Assembly (NCBI GenBank): GCA_013349615.1
Contig: DUZJ01000004.1
Span: forward strand, 1-64,000
Length of the DNA stretch: 64,000 nt
Source: Planctomycetota bacterium
Lineage (GTDB): Bacteria > Planctomycetota > Phycisphaerae > Sedimentisphaerales > Anaerobacaceae
Direction: 5' to 3'
In this document: positions 34,314 to 42,204 of the stretch, in pieces
How the letters are laid out: each line of letters begins with the position of its first letter
Numbering within the stretch: position 1 is the stretch's first letter
Notes under the pieces: model-generated
Databases searched by the model: none
What the model was told of the DNA's origin: nothing
The model's input: the letters and a program-made list of their open reading frames with translations, nothing else
Program-made: the position numbers and the translations under genes

Positions 34314-34498
34314 TAAACAGCGATTTTGACATACGGATTCTACGGCCTTGTCGGGGCGGTGTCAAGCAGCAAGAGCGTCGCGCACATATTATGCGTGAGC
34401 GCTTCGGCTACAAGGGACTGCCACCCATTTTTGTTTTTTAAAATAGGTGGCTGTACCAGAAAAATTAAATAGGTGGCTGTACCAGGTCGAAAAATTCC

Positions 34499-34888
34499 TC
34501 ATTTTAACGGCCAGCCCGGCGGGCAGTAGCACAGCCAGTAGTCAACAAACACCTTCAAATCGAGCATGTTGATGATATTCTCCTCATCCTTGTACAGGTC
34601 AGCGGGCAAATCACCTCCGGTTACAAGCCACAATTCGGCGAATCTTGCGAAGCTCTCGAAATCGACGAAGCATAACGGCCCGCCCGGCCAGAAGCCGCCG
34701 AGCAGCTCATATTGACCACCGCTGCTCCAGGCCGCATCCGGCTGACCTATCGTGCCGGTGAGTGTATATGGCCCACCGCTGCTTCGCCCGCCCCCGCCGT
34801 CAATCGTGCTCCAGGTGGTACTATAATCAGCGTATCCTGTTGCAGCTATCGAAAGTAGAACAAATAATGAAATCCACCTGGTTCTCAT
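34499..34888 (-). CDS. Small secreted protein with dockerin-like end
   Basis: The 129-residue protein has a signal peptide (residues 1-~20). A glycine/serine-rich middle follows with the 'SGGPYTLTGTIGQPDAAWSSGGQYELLGGFWPG' pattern common in planctomycete secreted proteins. The last ~55 residues look like a diverged dockerin-type repeat ('FVDFESFARFAELWL' and 'INMLDLKVFVDYWL'). Its start overlaps the end of the upstream 917-residue gene by four bases, so the two are coupled. Role unknown; probably surface-associated. Confidence 0.7.
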   Translation of the reverse strand: MRTRWISLFVLLSIAATGYADYSTTWSTIDGGGGRSSGGPYTLTGTIGQPDAAWSSGGQYELLGGFWPGGPLCFVDFESFARFAELWLVTGGDLPADLYKDEENIINMLDLKVFVDYWLCYCPPGWPLK

Positions 34889-37638
34889 TCTATTTTTCCT
34901 TTCTGTGCGATACTCATCTGAGCAACAATCGCTTCCAGTTTTGCCAGCCTTGTTTCCAACGCTATATTTTGTTTGTGAAGCTGGTCAATATAAATATGTG
35001 CCTTCTCCAGTTCTTCAACAATTCCCCTGCGGTGTGCTCCGACTTCAACGATTTCCCGGCCATTCTCGTCGGTCATTGCTTTTGGAATCGCAGGAAGGTG
35101 CTTGTTCTGCCACATAAATTCTGAATGTTTATCAATAGATTCCAGCTCATATCCCGGCTTGAAGACATAATCAGCATGTAACACCACGCCTCTCTGCCAG
35201 ATTGGACCCCTGACATCCAACGTGCCGTTTATCTTTACAAGATCACTGGCAAAGTCACCGTAAATAAGAGGAGATGCTGTAATGGTATTGGCAATATACA
35301 GTTTGTTTGAACCGGCTTCATTTGCACCGGCGCTGTTACCAACAAAAACATTGCCGGAACCTGTGCTATAATTGCCCGCATATTGTCCCAAATAGGTATT
35401 TTTACTTCCTGTCGTGTTGTGGTTTCCTGCAAAATCTCCTATGAAAGTGTTATAGAAACCGGTGGTATTCGAAGGACCAGCACCCCTGCCTATGAAAGTG
35501 TTCTGGAAGCCTGTGGTGTTGTCGGAGCCGGTCAAATTTCCAACGAATGTGTTATTGTTACCGGCAGTGTTCTCATCGCCTGCTTGTGCTCCCAGAAAGG
35601 TGTTTCCCCCTCCCATGTCATTGTCTCTTCCCGCACTGTTTCCGAGGAAGGTGTTGGCGCCGCCGGTCGTATTCAACTGACCGGCAAAGGCACCAATAAA
35701 CGTGTTTCTAGTACCGGTAGTGTTTTGGGAACCGGATTCCATTCCTACGAACGCGTTTTCGAAGCCCGTGGTGGTGTCGCAGCCTGCATTGTACCCTAGG
35801 AAAGTGTTACTTCCGCCTGTACTGTTAGATTGGCCTGCATGCTGTCCTACGAATGTGTTGTGCCTGCCTGTTTTATTGGCTCCGGCCCCGGGACCGACTG
35901 ATAGGCTACCTGTACCGTAAACAGACAGCCCGTTTTGACCGCCAATCTCGTATGAAGCGGTGGTGTTGATGCTGCCTGTGACGTCAAGCTTGGTCGTTGG
36001 CGTGGTTGTCCCAATCCCGACATTGCCGGATGGGATTGAATACATATCATTCCCAGAGATGAGCCAGTCGCTATCGCCACCAATAGAGGGCGTCTGCCAG
36101 GTTGCAAGGCCGCCGGCATCTGACGTCAGGACCTTACCTGCTGCGGGCGAGCCGCCGGTAACTTTGACCTTGCCATTTACTTCTAATCTTGCACCTGGAC
36201 TTGCCGTGCCGATACCGACATCGCCGTTTGAATTCATTCGAAGCTTTTCAATATTATTAACATTGAATGTAATAGCATTTGCACCGCCAAAGACGTTGAG
36301 CCTCATACTGCCGGAACCTGTTGGTTCGGCCTGAATATCTACATTGCTGGTTGTGCTTTCTGTGGATAATTTTAATGCCTGGTTGGTAGGTGCTTTAACT
36401 TCTAATTTATAGTTTGGAGTCTCCGTGCCGATGCCGACGCTGTCACTGGCATAGACCCTTCCTTCAAAGTAACCTGCGTAGCCGGCAGCACTTTCCGTCC
36501 TGCCTCGGACGCCGTAGTTTGTACCCCCACCGGCGGTTGCCCAACCGAAGATGCCTGTACCGGTGCTATTGGTTTTGCCTTCCAGTGCAGCATTACTATT
36601 GCCCATGCTGGCAATCTGGAATAATCCGGCAACGCCGGTTCCGGTTGTGAAACCTTTAACCGCCGTCCCGCTATCACTCCATCCAAATACACCATAACCA
36701 CCCGTGTTGTTATTGGTGCCAAAGACGCCACTACTTCCCGCAGCAAAAGATTCTCCCTGCACTCCGTAGCCGTTTTGACCAGTTTCTTTTATTGCACTGC
36801 CTACACCGTTATTGGTAATTGAAACAACCGGGCCGCCACTGCCGGCAGCACTGTCGGCGTAAGGCAAAGTCAAGCCTGCGCTACTTAACGCATACGGTGT
36901 TGGCGTCAGCTCCTGCCGTGGACTCAGAGTAGTATATACATTTGGGTCGTTCAGCTCGCCCGGCCGCACGCCAATCTCCAGCCAGACTGCATTGCCGTCG
37001 AACACATCGCTGCCGAAGTCCAGTTCCACCGTAAAGTAGCCGTCGATGACATCAAGGTCGTTCACATCAATCGTGCTTCCCAATTGCCCTCCGGCAAATG
37101 GGGCGTCATAAAGTTCGAATTCAAAGTCATACTCCCCATCTGCCGCCGTGCTGCTGTCTATCAGACGTCCCTGGTATGTAAACGCCGTGCCCATTTCATC
37201 GGGCACAATCCTGATGTGTACTGAATCCAGTACTTTCAAAGACTTACCGTCTTTAAGTACCAGGTCGGTTTCTCCAGGCTCTTGCGCCTGATACTCGAAG
37301 ATGAAATGAGTACCTGGACTCGGCGGCGTAATAGAACCACTTGCGGTAACCTCGTACCCGTAAAAGTCATGCCTAATAATTGGAGTTACACGTGCACTGT
37401 CGCCAGCCTCCTTGGTGGTTTTGTAATGCAGGAAACTGCCCAGAACCACGGCATTTTCAAAGCCGATAACATCAGTGTAAACCCCGCTGTCATCCGATGC
37501 CACCTCAAAGGAACACGACTGGCCCACCTCAAGGATAATTGAATCCAGCGGTTGCTCACTCACTATCAGATATTGACGACCGCTTGCCATCGGGGCCAAA
37601 GCCAAAACCAAAATTACTAACATTTTTGTAGTTTTCAC
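34885..37638 (-). CDS. Large secreted repeat protein with tail-fibre-like C-terminus
   Basis: The 917-residue protein starts with a signal peptide (residues 1-~20, GTG start). A region with trimeric phage-fibre style motifs follows ('GVFGTNNNTGGYGVFGWSDSG', 'VGIGTETPNYKLEVKA', 'GDVGIGTASPGARLEV'). Roughly residues 590-770 hold about nine units of the 'NTFxGxxAGxxNTTG' pattern. The C-terminus has 'LVKINGTLDVRGPIW', a peptidase S74-like stretch and a final coiled coil ('AHIYIDQLHKQNIALETRLAKLEAIV'). Such proteins form trimeric surface fibres. It is coupled to the small dockerin-like gene downstream. Confidence 0.72.
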   Translation of the reverse strand: MKTTKMLVILVLALAPMASGRQYLIVSEQPLDSIILEVGQSCSFEVASDDSGVYTDVIGFENAVVLGSFLHYKTTKEAGDSARVTPIIRHDFYGYEVTASGSITPPSPGTHFIFEYQAQEPGETDLVLKDGKSLKVLDSVHIRIVPDEMGTAFTYQGRLIDSSTAADGEYDFEFELYDAPFAGGQLGSTIDVNDLDVIDGYFTVELDFGSDVFDGNAVWLEIGVRPGELNDPNVYTTLSPRQELTPTPYALSSAGLTLPYADSAAGSGGPVVSITNNGVGSAIKETGQNGYGVQGESFAAGSSGVFGTNNNTGGYGVFGWSDSGTAVKGFTTGTGVAGLFQIASMGNSNAALEGKTNSTGTGIFGWATAGGGTNYGVRGRTESAAGYAGYFEGRVYASDSVGIGTETPNYKLEVKAPTNQALKLSTESTTSNVDIQAEPTGSGSMRLNVFGGANAITFNVNNIEKLRMNSNGDVGIGTASPGARLEVNGKVKVTGGSPAAGKVLTSDAGGLATWQTPSIGGDSDWLISGNDMYSIPSGNVGIGTTTPTTKLDVTGSINTTASYEIGGQNGLSVYGTGSLSVGPGAGANKTGRHNTFVGQHAGQSNSTGGSNTFLGYNAGCDTTTGFENAFVGMESGSQNTTGTRNTFIGAFAGQLNTTGGANTFLGNSAGRDNDMGGGNTFLGAQAGDENTAGNNNTFVGNLTGSDNTTGFQNTFIGRGAGPSNTTGFYNTFIGDFAGNHNTTGSKNTYLGQYAGNYSTGSGNVFVGNSAGANEAGSNKLYIANTITASPLIYGDFASDLVKINGTLDVRGPIWQRGVVLHADYVFKPGYELESIDKHSEFMWQNKHLPAIPKAMTDENGREIVEVGAHRRGIVEELEKAHIYIDQLHKQNIALETRLAKLEAIVAQMSIAQKGKIE

Positions 37639-38023
37639 TGTTCCAACCTTTCAAAAAAATTGCTGAATTTGATGGTGCACACTGTGTGCAACGATATCTT
37701 TTTGCGAAATTTCACAGAGATGAGTAAATATGGTTAAATCCTCATTATCATCCATCGTCTCCTGTAAAGCTACTTAAAAAGATTAATTATACACATTTTG
37801 CCCCTCAGAGTCAAGGAATTTATGAGAAATCCTGGATTCGAAGTTCCGTGTTCGAGCCGAAATTCGCATCTTGTGAATCGTATCTTATTCGAGTGAGTTC
37901 CTTGGGCCGGATTCGAGATTCGATGTTTGGGGTCCGGCTGCACAGAGGATTACAGCTATTATCAGAATTGAATGATGAGCATCGGAAAGGCAGGCAGTTA
38001 AAAGTTCGAGCGTGAAAAGCAAC
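37639..38023. other. Intergenic region, nothing clear
   Basis: This AT-rich stretch holds no gene I can support. A short inverted repeat (GGTGCACA / TGTGTGC) lies near 37671. The rest is unremarkable up to the tRNA. Confidence 0.5.
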
Positions 38024-38097
38024 TGGGCGATACAGGACTTGAACCTGTGACTTCCTGCGTGTAAAGCAGGCGCTCTATCCAACTGAGCTAATCGCCC
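38024..38097 (-). tRNA. tRNA-Val (UAC)
   Basis: The 74-nt gene folds as a cloverleaf: acceptor GGGCGAT/ATCGCCC, D-arm GCTC...GAGC, anticodon stem CCTGC/GCAGG with anticodon TAC, T-arm ACAGG TTCAAGT CCTGT and discriminator A. The CCA end is not encoded. Confidence 0.95.
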
Positions 38098-38111
38098 CGA
38101 GCTCTGATTTA

Positions 38112-38140
38112 TAAATACATATTTTTAGCCCTTGCGTCAA
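38112..38140 (-). promoter_or_regulatory. Promoter of tRNA-Val
   Basis: On the minus strand, TTGACG (38140-38135) is separated by 17 nt from TATTTA (38117-38112), about 15 bases before the tRNA 5' end. Confidence 0.6.
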
Positions 38141-38221
38141 TATTTTTGATGTTTTATTATTAGCAGGGTAAGAATTTTGTTCATCCGGTCAGAAAAAAGA
38201 TTCGCAATTTGAGGTGTTCTT

Positions 38222-38734
38222 ATGACAGTACTTGAAGCCATAGGCAGGCGATATTCCTGCCGGGCGTACCAGGACAAGCCCATAGAGCAGGACAAGCTCG
38301 ACAGCGTTTTTGAGGCGGCCCGGCTGGCGCCATCAGCCAAGAATACACAGGATTGGCGCTTTGTGGTGGTAACCGATAAAGAAACCAAGCGTCGGGTTGC
38401 TGAGACTACCAACCGGCCGGAGGTCTTTGAGAAAGCCGGTGCTATCATAGCAGCGTGCAGCAATAGCGATGAGGTTATGCGGTGCGGCCAGGCAATCGGG
38501 CCTATTGATGTTGCTATCGCACTTGAACATATCGCGCTGCAGGCAGCGGAGTTAGGATTGGCAACATGCTGGATCGGCTCGTTCTTTACAGATAAGGCAA
38601 GAGAAATACTGGATATTCCAGCGGATGTTGCAATCATTGAGCTGATGGCGATTGGCTATCCAGCCGATAGCAAAAAAGAGCCGAAACGTGAGCCGATGGA
38701 GAAAATCGTTTGTTATGAGAAGTGGAAGTTCTAA
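38222..38734 (+). CDS. Nitroreductase-family oxidoreductase
   Basis: The 170-residue FMN-dependent reductase family member has the N-terminal 'AIGRRYSCRAYQDKPIEQDKLDSVFEAARLAPSAKNTQDWRFVVV', which forms the FMN-phosphate site. Later motifs are 'AIGPIDVAIALEHIALQAAELGLATCWIG' and 'IELMAIGYPAD'. GAGGTG lies eight bases before the ATG. The substrate is not predictable. The gene sits alone between the two tRNA genes. Confidence 0.88.
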   Translation: MTVLEAIGRRYSCRAYQDKPIEQDKLDSVFEAARLAPSAKNTQDWRFVVVTDKETKRRVAETTNRPEVFEKAGAIIAACSNSDEVMRCGQAIGPIDVAIALEHIALQAAELGLATCWIGSFFTDKAREILDIPADVAIIELMAIGYPADSKKEPKREPMEKIVCYEKWKF

Positions 38735-38763
38735 GTTTACGCTCAAGGTCAGTTAAGAGTATT

Positions 38764-38791
38764 TTGAATTCGTCAGGTTGTCGTATATAAT
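38764..38791 (+). promoter_or_regulatory. Promoter of tRNA-Ala
   Basis: TTGAAT (38764-38769), 16 nt, TATAAT (38786-38791), placed about 20 bases before the tRNA. Confidence 0.6.
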
Positions 38792-38811
38792 ATCTTTTGT
38801 GAGTGTAGGTT

Positions 38812-38882
38812 GGGGACGTAGTGTAACGGGAGCACACCGCGGTCGCATCGCGGAAATGAGGGTTCGATTCCCTTCGTCTCCA
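38812..38882 (+). tRNA. tRNA-Ala (CGC), short D-loop
   Basis: The 71-nt sequence folds with acceptor GGGGACG/CGTCTCC and a G3-U70 wobble, the alanine identity element. The D-arm is GTGT-AACGGGA-GCAC and the anticodon stem is CCGCG/CGCGG with loop GTCGCAT (anticodon CGC). The T-arm is GAGGG-TTCGATT-CCCTT. The D-loop is only seven nucleotides. No CCA end is encoded. Confidence 0.85.
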
Positions 38883-39002
38883 TTTGGTTTCTGACATTTC
38901 AAAACGGCTGCTTAAAATTTGGCGGATTTGCAGAAGTGAGAATGTGTAGAAGCTCGTATCGACAAAGAAGACCCAAGGCGCAAGACTCAAGACGAAAGCA
39001 CG

Positions 39003-39034
39003 GAGGACAGAAGACAGACGACGGAAGACAGAAG
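39003..39034. repeat. Short 'GAAGACAGA' minisatellite (copy 1)
   Basis: Units like 'GGACAGAAGACAGACGACGGAAGACAGAAG' make a purine-rich tract. Similar tracts lie at 39501-39535 and inside addA at 49942-49978. Confidence 0.55.
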
Positions 39035-39130
39035 GTGTCTTTCCCAGCTTCGCGGAATAAATTTGACGGTGGCGGTGGTTTTGGTTATTTTATGGGCTGA
39101 AAATTATGAACTTTTTTGGAGGTATTTATT

Positions 39131-39496
39131 ATGATTATGCAGTTAGTGTATAGGTTCCCGTTCTGGCCGATGGCGCCGATTTTCGGAGCCGGGGTGCTGG
39201 CGGCAATGTTAGCGATCGCGGGGGTTGTCTTTTCGATTGTTATGCTTGTCGACTGTTTGAAACGGCCGGCGTCGAAGTTTTATTACCCGCTTACAAAGGG
39301 AGCTGAGTATGACCGGCTGATATGGGCTGGTGCGATTTTGCTTTCGCTTGGGTTTTATTTCATAGGGGCGATAGTATATTTCGTTGTTGTAAAGAGAGCT
39401 AAGGCGGATGATAGCGAGAAGGGTCAATCAACAACTACGAGTGCAGGCCCGCCGGTTCCGAAGCCGGAAGGCGAAAGTCAAAAAGATAGTGAATAG
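39131..39496 (+). CDS. Small membrane protein of unknown function
   Basis: The 121-residue protein has two transmembrane helices (~15-38 and ~63-85) separated by 'LVDCLKRPASKFYYPLTKGAEYDRLIWAG', and a hydrophilic Ser/Pro/Glu-rich tail. The two-helix layout resembles small 'phospholipase D nuclease N-terminal'-type membrane proteins. That likeness is only general, so no function is assigned. TGGAGG eight bases before the ATG at 39131 sets the start. Confidence 0.7.
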   Translation: MIMQLVYRFPFWPMAPIFGAGVLAAMLAIAGVVFSIVMLVDCLKRPASKFYYPLTKGAEYDRLIWAGAILLSLGFYFIGAIVYFVVVKRAKADDSEKGQSTTTSAGPPVPKPEGESQKDSE

Positions 39497-39500
39497 CCAA

Positions 39501-39535
39501 CGACGGACGACAGAAGACAGACGCCAGAAGACGGA
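39501..39535. repeat. Short 'GAAGACAGA' minisatellite (copy 2)
   Basis: A tract of 'GACGGACGACAGAAGACAGACGCC' type follows the small membrane protein gene. It matches the tracts at 39003 and within addA. Confidence 0.5.
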
Positions 39536-39557
39536 ATTGAACAAATTTGGAGGGTAA

Positions 39558-40025
39558 TTATTTTTGGGTGTTGAGATGTCCGAAGATTTTTTTCTTGTAG
39601 TTTTGGTGTACCCTGACAGCGGTTGCAATCAGGCCCGATAGACCCTGGGCGATGATGGCGGAGAGGGCGGGAGTGAGCCCCAATTTCTGGAGGATATATT
39701 GACAGGGAATTCTAAAGGCGTACATAGCGAAGATGCCGCGTATGTTCGCTGTGAAAATCGATTTCATGTCACGGGGGAAATTGCGCTCCCTTCTGCGATA
39801 TTGCCAGATATGTAGTAAAGCATATATACCCGAAGTTCCTGCGAGAAAGCCCAGAGTCCCTCCAAGTGCAGAGACGACACTGATCGCTGCGTCAGAATCC
39901 GTGAGCTTGTCCATCAAGACGGCGGCAGCTACGGATAAAACAAGAGCGAGCAAAGAGGCTATGATTTCAGAAGAATAATACTTTGTATTTGTTCTCGAAA
40001 ATATTTTTCTAATAAGTTCTGTCAC
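39558..40025 (-). CDS. Predicted polytopic membrane protein
   Basis: The 155-residue protein has hydrophobic segments near residues 18-38, 48-73, 93-110 and 118-137, with basic loops between them ('YRRRERNFPRD') and a basic C-terminus ('RVHQNYKKKIFGH'). The size and four-helix layout recall GtrA-like proteins, but no signature is clear, so the function is unknown. It starts with GTG behind GGAAG. Confidence 0.6.
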   Translation of the reverse strand: MTELIRKIFSRTNTKYYSSEIIASLLALVLSVAAAVLMDKLTDSDAAISVVSALGGTLGFLAGTSGIYALLHIWQYRRRERNFPRDMKSIFTANIRGIFAMYAFRIPCQYILQKLGLTPALSAIIAQGLSGLIATAVRVHQNYKKKIFGHLNTQK

Positions 40026-40177
40026 TATCGTATCTTCCCATCAATCGTGATGAAAATATGCCTATTTTCATAGACTACAGTCTTTACGAGGAATCATCAA
40101 GAAATTGATTGATTTATGAGGGAAGTTGGAAGATAAATTGTTAAGAAGTGAGAATAAAAGGGTATATTGCTCTGCTG

Positions 40178-40200
40178 CTCCTTCGACCGCGCTCAGGACA
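40178..40200. repeat. 'CCTGTCCTGAGC' repeat (minus-strand copy)
   Basis: The reverse complement reads TGTCCTGAGCGCGGTCGAAG, the same short unit found at 301-320, 50498-50520 (inside addA) and 51011-51034. Confidence 0.6.
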
Positions 40201-40300
40201 AATTTTAGATTGACGGGAATTGCGGTTTTGGTTACTATAGTTTGTGGTTTTGAATTGAGCTGTTTCGGCTATTCTCTGGAAAAGGTTTTGAGTTGGGGAC

Positions 40301-40540
40301 GTGACGTTGGATGCAGGAATGTATGAGCTTGTGGAGGATATTTTACGTGGTGTGAGCTTTATCGCTGTCGGCGGGGCCGTGGCGATAATATTTTTCTTTA
40401 TCTTCGCGCCAAGTATCCTCGGCTCAAAAACCGTACATAAACGACTTGAGAACATGGGCAAGCAAATCGAAGAGATGAAAGAGCAGTTGAGGCAAATAGC
40501 GCAACATCTGGAAAAGAAGGACCGCAAAAAGGGACCGTAA
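40301..40540 (+). CDS. Small single-span membrane protein with coiled coil
   Basis: A protein of about 79 residues has one transmembrane segment (~18-40). An amphipathic, charged helix ('VHKRLENMGKQIEEMKEQLRQIAQHLEKKD') follows, which should form a coiled coil. The start is uncertain: GTG at 40301, TTG at 40307 (best spaced from GGGGA) or ATG at 40319. No family is recognised. Confidence 0.55.
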   Translation: MTLDAGMYELVEDILRGVSFIAVGGAVAIIFFFIFAPSILGSKTVHKRLENMGKQIEEMKEQLRQIAQHLEKKDRKKGP

Positions 40541-40610
40541 GTGCCGGTTGGCAGTTGGCAGGATATGGAGTCCATGCCAGGCATTTCATGTTATAAAGTC
40601 CGGCTCGTAG

Positions 40611-41483
40611 TTACTTGACTGAATCGTCGGGTGGTAATCCGAGCTTTTCATATAATTTCCGCCTTCCGGCTTTGTCGCCATCAAGGATTGCTCTTGAGTA
40701 TTCGGCGACTTCTTTGGCCTTTGCACGTGGGACCACGATGACGCCGTCCCCATCGGCGACGATGACATCGCCCGGCTCAACCAGGACGCCGCCACATACG
40801 ATAGGGCGGTTGACGGATTCGATTTCATTTCTGCCCGGCCGAATACCACGGCCGACTTTCCTGAAGTAAAGGGGGACTTTTTCGGCGGCGACCTCATCGG
40901 TATCGCGGGCAGTGGCATTGGTAACAACGCCGACACATCCTTTCAGGTGCCAGCCCATTATGTTGTTCGAGCCGATGGAACCGACGTCGCTTTCGGGGGC
41001 ATCGTCGAAGACAATGGTTGTACCCTTGCGAATGAGTGGAACAAACGGCTCACTTGAGAGCTTGCTGTACCACTGGCCAACCCAGCGTGCAAATGCATCA
41101 GTCTCCATAGGCGGTGCCGGGGGCTTGTTCGTGGGGACGTAGCGCACGGTAACAGCGATGCCGATAAAGCGATGCTTGAAATGTTTGGTGTCTTTCCAGG
41201 CGGCGTGGATTTCCGGGGACATCAGGCCTGTATTTGTCAGGCCGACTTTGTCCATACCGTCGGATACATCGGCGACTCGCAGGCCGGCGAAAAGCTTCAG
41301 GATTTGCTCGTCGTCTTCAGAGCTGTAGACCTTTGTTGGAATGAAGTTTTTGCCGCTCCTTAATTCTTCAATATTAGGCTTGGACTCTTGCTGGGCTGCT
41401 GAAGTGAACAGGGAACAGCTCATCAGTCCGATTGAAGCTATTAGAATTGCAGTTACTGTTGTTTTTGTGTTTCCGGTTTGCAT
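40611..41483 (-). CDS. Exported RraA-like protein
   Basis: The 290-residue protein has a signal peptide (residues 1-~30) and then the RraA/HMG-aldolase-type fold: 'LRVADVSDGMDKVG', 'GIAVTVRYVP', 'GSIGSNNIMGWHLKGCVGVVTNATARDTDEV' and 'VEPGDVIVADGDGVIVVPRAKAKEVAEYS'. The Arg-Asp pair of 'ATARD' corresponds to the aldolase active-site pair. Family members in the cytoplasm are aldolases or RNase E regulators. An exported copy suggests a secreted small-molecule aldolase role (inference). Confidence 0.85.
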   Translation of the reverse strand: MQTGNTKTTVTAILIASIGLMSCSLFTSAAQQESKPNIEELRSGKNFIPTKVYSSEDDEQILKLFAGLRVADVSDGMDKVGLTNTGLMSPEIHAAWKDTKHFKHRFIGIAVTVRYVPTNKPPAPPMETDAFARWVGQWYSKLSSEPFVPLIRKGTTIVFDDAPESDVGSIGSNNIMGWHLKGCVGVVTNATARDTDEVAAEKVPLYFRKVGRGIRPGRNEIESVNRPIVCGGVLVEPGDVIVADGDGVIVVPRAKAKEVAEYSRAILDGDKAGRRKLYEKLGLPPDDSVK

Positions 41484-41695
41484 TTTTTGTCTCCTGAATT
41501 GTTAATGCCATAATTTACAATTTACGCTGTTATACAGGTTCGTTAATACTATAAGGTTTTTTTGCTTTTGTTCAAGATAAAAAAGAAGGGTGATTTACAA
41601 GCTGCAATTTACGGTTTAGAATTGTTTGATTGAGATTCCTGGCCTTCTTGGAACAGAAAAGAAAGTATCTTCGGTCGGTAGTTGGTAGGTGATTA

Positions 41696-42121
41696 ATGAT
41701 GATTGAAATCACGGATGACATAGCTATTTGCGCCGATGAGTTTGTATTCAAGGCGTCCCGAAGCGGCGGGCCGGGGGGGCAGAATGTGAACAAGGTCAAT
41801 ACGCGGGTAACGCTGTTTTTTGACGTGGCAGGCTGCGAGGTTCTTTCCGATATACAAAAGCAGCGAATACTCAGGCGTCTCGCAACGCGGGCCGATAAAA
41901 ATGGCGTCGTAAGAGTTGTTTCGCAAAAATATCGCACCCAGAAGGCAAATCGCAGGGCCTCCGTGGAGCGATTGCAGGAGTTATTGAGGGAGGCGCTGAA
42001 GACTAAACCTGTACGGAAAAAAACAAAAGTGCCGGAGCGGGCGCACCGGCGGCGATTGGAGGAAAAAAAGCGGCGGAGTATGTTAAAGAGACAAAGGGCG
42101 GAGAAGGACTTTGAGTTTTAG
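41696..42121 (+). CDS. arfB: ArfB-type peptidyl-tRNA hydrolase (GGQ protein)
   Basis: ArfB-like proteins rescue stalled ribosomes by hydrolysing peptidyl-tRNA. The 141-residue protein has the catalytic GGQ in 'RSGGPGGQNVNKVNTRVTL' (~20-38) and 'SQKYRTQKANRRASVERL'. The C-terminal tail is very basic ('KKTKVPERAHRRRLEEKKRRSMLKRQRAEK') and would enter the mRNA channel. The length matches ArfB rather than a release factor. GGTAGGTGA precedes the start. Confidence 0.92.
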   Translation: MMIEITDDIAICADEFVFKASRSGGPGGQNVNKVNTRVTLFFDVAGCEVLSDIQKQRILRRLATRADKNGVVRVVSQKYRTQKANRRASVERLQELLREALKTKPVRKKTKVPERAHRRRLEEKKRRSMLKRQRAEKDFEF

Positions 42122-42204
42122 GTTGTTGGCTTTTGCTCAAGTAGCGGTTTGGGCGGATTAGAACGTGACTGGGGAGGAGGGGGGATTGGGATAAAGTATT
42201 ATAA

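Noticed and set aside
35330-35880. Possible CRISPR-like array
   Set aside because: The repeated units are protein-coding 'NTFxGxxAG' turns of irregular spacing, with no identical direct repeats or cas genes.
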